Positions 4,008 through 6,370 of a stretch of 6,370 nt of DNA are shown here, in pieces. The stretch is from NCBI GenBank assembly GCA_041477005.1, contig JBGOUJ010000455.1:1-6370 (forward strand), given 5' to 3'. The translations under genes were made by a program, and so were the position numbers. Source of the stretch: JBGOUJ01 sp041477005. GTDB lineage: Bacteria > Acidobacteriota > Terriglobia > Bryobacterales > JACQDG01. Position 1 is the first letter of the stretch; each line of letters starts with the position of its first letter. The notes beneath the pieces are model-generated. The model did no database searches and was not told where the DNA came from. It saw only the letters and a program-made list of their open reading frames with translations.

Positions 4008-6230
4008 ATGAGCCTAAGACCTGCTTTCTTCCTAATTTCGATCCTTGTAATACTATCCTCGGCCGCGGTCTACGCGGCCGTCTTCGGAAACGTTCGCGGC
4101 ATCGTGCATGACCCCGACCATCGCCCGGTCCAGGGAGCGCAGGTGACCCTGCACGCCGTGGCCTCAGATTTTTCCAGGACCGCGAAAACGGACGCCGACG
4201 GGGGGTTTGAGTTCTCCGCCGTCCCGGTGGGCCAATACCGGGTGTCGGTGAGCAGCGAAGGCCTCAGCCCGATGGAGCAACAGGTGGTCGTGACCTCAGG
4301 CAGCGCCCCGGTTCTTCATTTTCAATTGAAGCTGGCGGTAGCCAAGCAGTCGGTCGAGGTCTCGGCCACGGCGGAAGTGGTGAATCCGGAAAGCTCGACC
4401 ACCACAACCATGATCGATCGCTCCGAGATCGATCGCACGCCCGGCGCGAACCTGACCAACAGCTTCGCCATGATCACAAACTACGTACCGGGCGCCTACA
4501 TGGTGCACGACCAGCTTCACGTCCGCGGCGGCCACCAGGTGACCTGGGAGGTCGATGGCATTCCGATCCCCAACACGAACATCGCCAGCAACGTCGGGCC
4601 GCAGATCGATCCCAAGGATATTGATTATCTGGAAGCGCAGCGCGGCGGATATTCGTCCGATGTCGGAGACCGGACCTACGGCGTCTTCAACGTTGTCCCG
4701 CGCACGGGGTTCGAGCGTAACCGGGAGATGGAGGTAAACACGACCTACGGCACGTTCCACCAGACTAACGAGCAGATCAACTTCGGCGACCACACGCCGC
4801 GGTTTGCCTATTTCGGCAGTGTCAGCGGCAACCGCAGCGACTACGGCCTGGAGACCCCGGGGCCGGCTGTGCTGCATAATCGGGTGTGGGGACTGGGTGG
4901 ATTTGCTTCGCTGATCTTCAACAAAAACCAGGCCAACCAGTTTCGCTTTGTGACTTCTTTGCGGCGCGACGACTATCAGATTCCCAACGACCGGGACGGC
5001 GTGGACGCGGGGATTCGCGACGTAGAACGCGAGCGCGACGTGCTGGCGAACTTTACCTGGGTGCACACCTTTTCGCCAAAGCTGCTGCTTACCGTCTCCC
5101 CGTTCGTGCATTTCAACCGCGCCAACTACGATGGCGACCCGAACGATTCGCCCGTCAGCACCACACAGCATCGCGAGTCCACTTACGCCGGCGCACAGAT
5201 CTCGCTGAATGCCGTCACCCCCAAGCACAACGCGCGCTTTGGAATTTACGCCTTCGGCCAGCACGATGATGAGCTCGTTCACTTGATCGCCAATGACGGC
5301 TCGGGCGCCGCGGTCATGCAGGACAAGGTGACGAACGGGCATATGGAAGCCGGCTTTCTCGAGGATCAGTTCAAGCTGACGCCGTGGCTGACACTGACCG
5401 GCGGGGTGAGGCTGACGCACTTTTCCGGTGTTATTTCCGAAAATGCCGCCAGTCCGCGGGTGGGGGCAGCCCTTCGCATCCCGCATCTGAACTGGGTTCT
5501 GCGCGGATACTACGGGCGTTACTACCAGGCGCCGCCGCTTTCGACCGTCTCCGGCCCTCTGGCCGACTACGCCGTGCAGCAGGGCCTGGGCTTCATTCCC
5601 CTCAAAGGCGAGCGCGACGAGGAAAACCAGGTGGGCCTGACGATTCCGCTCAAAGGCTGGGCGTTCGATGTGGACAGCTTCCGCATGCGGGCCAGGAATT
5701 TCTTCGATCACAACGCGATCGGGAATTCGAACGTCTTCTTTCCGCTGTCGATCGCCGGGGCGCGGATTCGGGGCTGGGAATATACGCTCCGTTCGCCGCG
5801 CATTCTCCGCCGCGGCCAAGTCTCGGTGGCTTATTCGGAGCAGACGGCCGAGGCCGAGGGCGCGGTCACCGGCGGGCTCACCGGCTTCTCGCCGCCCGAC
5901 AGCGGCTATTTCTTCCTCGATCACGATCAGCGCCGCACGCTGCATGTGAACTCCAACTGGAACTTGCCGTGGCGGACGTGGGCCGCCGGCGGAGTCTATT
6001 ACGGATCCGGATTCAGCGACGGGGACAATCCGGGATCGCACCTCGAGCCTCACACGACGTTTGACCTGTCATTCGGCAAAAGCTTCGGCGAAAGGTTCTC
6101 GGTGTCGGTGATTGGGCTGAATGTCGCCAACCGCCGCTTCCTGCTCGACAACAGCGTCACCTTTAACGGCACGCACTACGCCGAGCCCCGGCAGATTTAC
6201 GTGCAAATGCGCTACCGCTTCCACTACTGA
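4008..6230 (+). CDS. TonB-dependent outer-membrane receptor with N-terminal carboxypeptidase-regulatory-like domain, 740 aa
   Basis: This is a ligand-gated outer-membrane transporter powered by the TonB-ExbB-ExbD complex. The order is: signal peptide (1-23, cut near VYA-A); an Ig-like carboxypeptidase-regulatory domain (~25-112) with GNVRGIVHDPDHRPVQGAQV at its start and the FEFSAVPVGQYRVSV strand typical of this fold; a plug domain (~125-235) with VRGGHQVTWEVDGIPIPN (172-189); and a beta-barrel (~240-740) rich in alternating aromatic strands that ends in YVQMRYRFHY, the usual C-terminal aromatic signal for Bam-dependent insertion. At 740 aa it is shorter than the ~1,000-residue Oar-like receptors and closer to BtuB/CirA-type transporters with an added domain. 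The ATG gives a complete signal peptide, though its ribosome binding site is weak (GTGGAT, 3994-3999). The substrate is unknown; the neighbouring CC...CC protein hints at a metal or chelate. The frame is intact with no sign of decay. Confidence 0.92.
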   Translation: MSLRPAFFLISILVILSSAAVYAAVFGNVRGIVHDPDHRPVQGAQVTLHAVASDFSRTAKTDADGGFEFSAVPVGQYRVSVSSEGLSPMEQQVVVTSGSAPVLHFQLKLAVAKQSVEVSATAEVVNPESSTTTTMIDRSEIDRTPGANLTNSFAMITNYVPGAYMVHDQLHVRGGHQVTWEVDGIPIPNTNIASNVGPQIDPKDIDYLEAQRGGYSSDVGDRTYGVFNVVPRTGFERNREMEVNTTYGTFHQTNEQINFGDHTPRFAYFGSVSGNRSDYGLETPGPAVLHNRVWGLGGFASLIFNKNQANQFRFVTSLRRDDYQIPNDRDGVDAGIRDVERERDVLANFTWVHTFSPKLLLTVSPFVHFNRANYDGDPNDSPVSTTQHRESTYAGAQISLNAVTPKHNARFGIYAFGQHDDELVHLIANDGSGAAVMQDKVTNGHMEAGFLEDQFKLTPWLTLTGGVRLTHFSGVISENAASPRVGAALRIPHLNWVLRGYYGRYYQAPPLSTVSGPLADYAVQQGLGFIPLKGERDEENQVGLTIPLKGWAFDVDSFRMRARNFFDHNAIGNSNVFFPLSIAGARIRGWEYTLRSPRILRRGQVSVAYSEQTAEAEGAVTGGLTGFSPPDSGYFFLDHDQRRTLHVNSNWNLPWRTWAAGGVYYGSGFSDGDNPGSHLEPHTTFDLSFGKSFGERFSVSVIGLNVANRRFLLDNSVTFNGTHYAEPRQIYVQMRYRFHY

Positions 6231-6324
6231 GGCGGCTGCGTTTTCGTTCCTAGCTCCCTACACCGCCAGACGCTCGCTCGAGGGACGGTCTGTGTTAGGC
6301 TGATGGGTCAAAATAGGTGAACCG
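6231..6324 (+). other. Spacer after the receptor gene
   Basis: Ninety-four bases separate the receptor from the next start. CAGAC (6267-6271) and GTCTG (6288-6292) could pair, but the loop is 16 bases and no T-tract follows, so I do not call a terminator. Read-through into the next gene is possible. Confidence 0.4.
6315..6320 (+). promoter_or_regulatory. Ribosome binding site for the gene at the right edge
   Basis: AGGTGA is complementary to the 16S rRNA 3' end and stands four bases before TTG 6325. It supports TTG as the start and is too far (22 bases) from the ATG at 6343. Confidence 0.5.
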
Positions 6325-6370
6325 TTGAGCAAGGCTCTTCTAATGCTGCTGGGCGCTGCGATTGCCTTTG
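6325..6370 (+). CDS. Start of a probable exported protein, cut by the window edge
   Basis: From TTG 6325 the frame reads (M)SKALLMLLGAAIAF and runs off the window. One lysine followed by a hydrophobic run is the beginning of a signal peptide or membrane anchor. Only 15 codons are seen, so no family can be named. AGGTGA just upstream supports the TTG start. Its place directly after the TonB-dependent receptor on the same strand suggests a further component of the same envelope or uptake module. Confidence 0.45.
   Translation, partial: MSKALLMLLGAAIAF

Noticed and set aside
4296..6053. 585-codon open frame antisense to the receptor gene
   Set aside because: It is a mirror of GC-rich codon use in the receptor gene. 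Its product shows no domain, and the plus-strand receptor is unmistakable.
6267..6292. Terminator after the receptor gene (CAGAC...GTCTG)
   Set aside because: Only five pairs close a 16-base loop and no T-tract follows; it is too weak to call.

Overview
The window looks like chromosomal DNA of a GC-rich, diderm, free-living bacterium. Acidobacteriota (Terriglobia/Bryobacter/Solibacter-like) is my best guess. This rests on a TonB-dependent receptor with an N-terminal carboxypeptidase-regulatory-like domain, an exported CC...CC protein beside it, several PilZ proteins near Flp/Tad pilus genes, and a noncoding heptamer repeat array. It is inference from gene content; no rRNA or marker gene is present.

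Layout. Bases 1-188 are a noncoding tandem array of a 7-bp unit (consensus NNTCAGC). Its first 112 bases are four perfect copies of a 28-bp higher-order unit. Bases 189-420 are a leader region without a convincing gene. A Flp-type pilin (421-609, +) follows, with a clear prepilin-peptidase site and a good ribosome binding site. A convergent block on the minus strand reads, in transcription order: a tandem-PilZ protein (3290-2652), a single-domain PilZ protein (2514-2206), and a TadZ/CpaE-like pilus assembly ATPase homologue (2139-706). The short convergent gap 610-705 holds two overlapping GC-rich hairpins. Divergent from the PilZ genes, on the plus strand, are a small exported cysteine-rich protein (3480-3890), a 740-residue TonB-dependent outer-membrane receptor (4008-6230), and the first 15 codons of another apparently exported protein (TTG start at 6325) cut by the window edge.

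How the genes fit together. The left half is a fragment of a Flp/Tad (type IVc) pilus locus: the pilin and the polar-localisation/assembly factor are here, but no secretin, TadA ATPase, TadB/C platform or prepilin peptidase is visible. Three PilZ domains stand upstream of the TadZ-like gene on its strand, which suggests control of the pilus by cyclic di-GMP. The right half looks like an outer-membrane uptake module: receptor plus a small exported Cys-rich partner, possibly for a metal or metal chelate, although the ligand cannot be read from sequence.

The most unusual points are: a segment in the TadZ/CpaE-like protein that reads like part of indole-3-glycerol-phosphate synthase (TrpC), lying between its pseudo-receiver and ATPase parts; loss of both P-loop lysines in that ATPase; the nested heptamer array; and a promoter/start-codon conflict in the Cys-rich gene.
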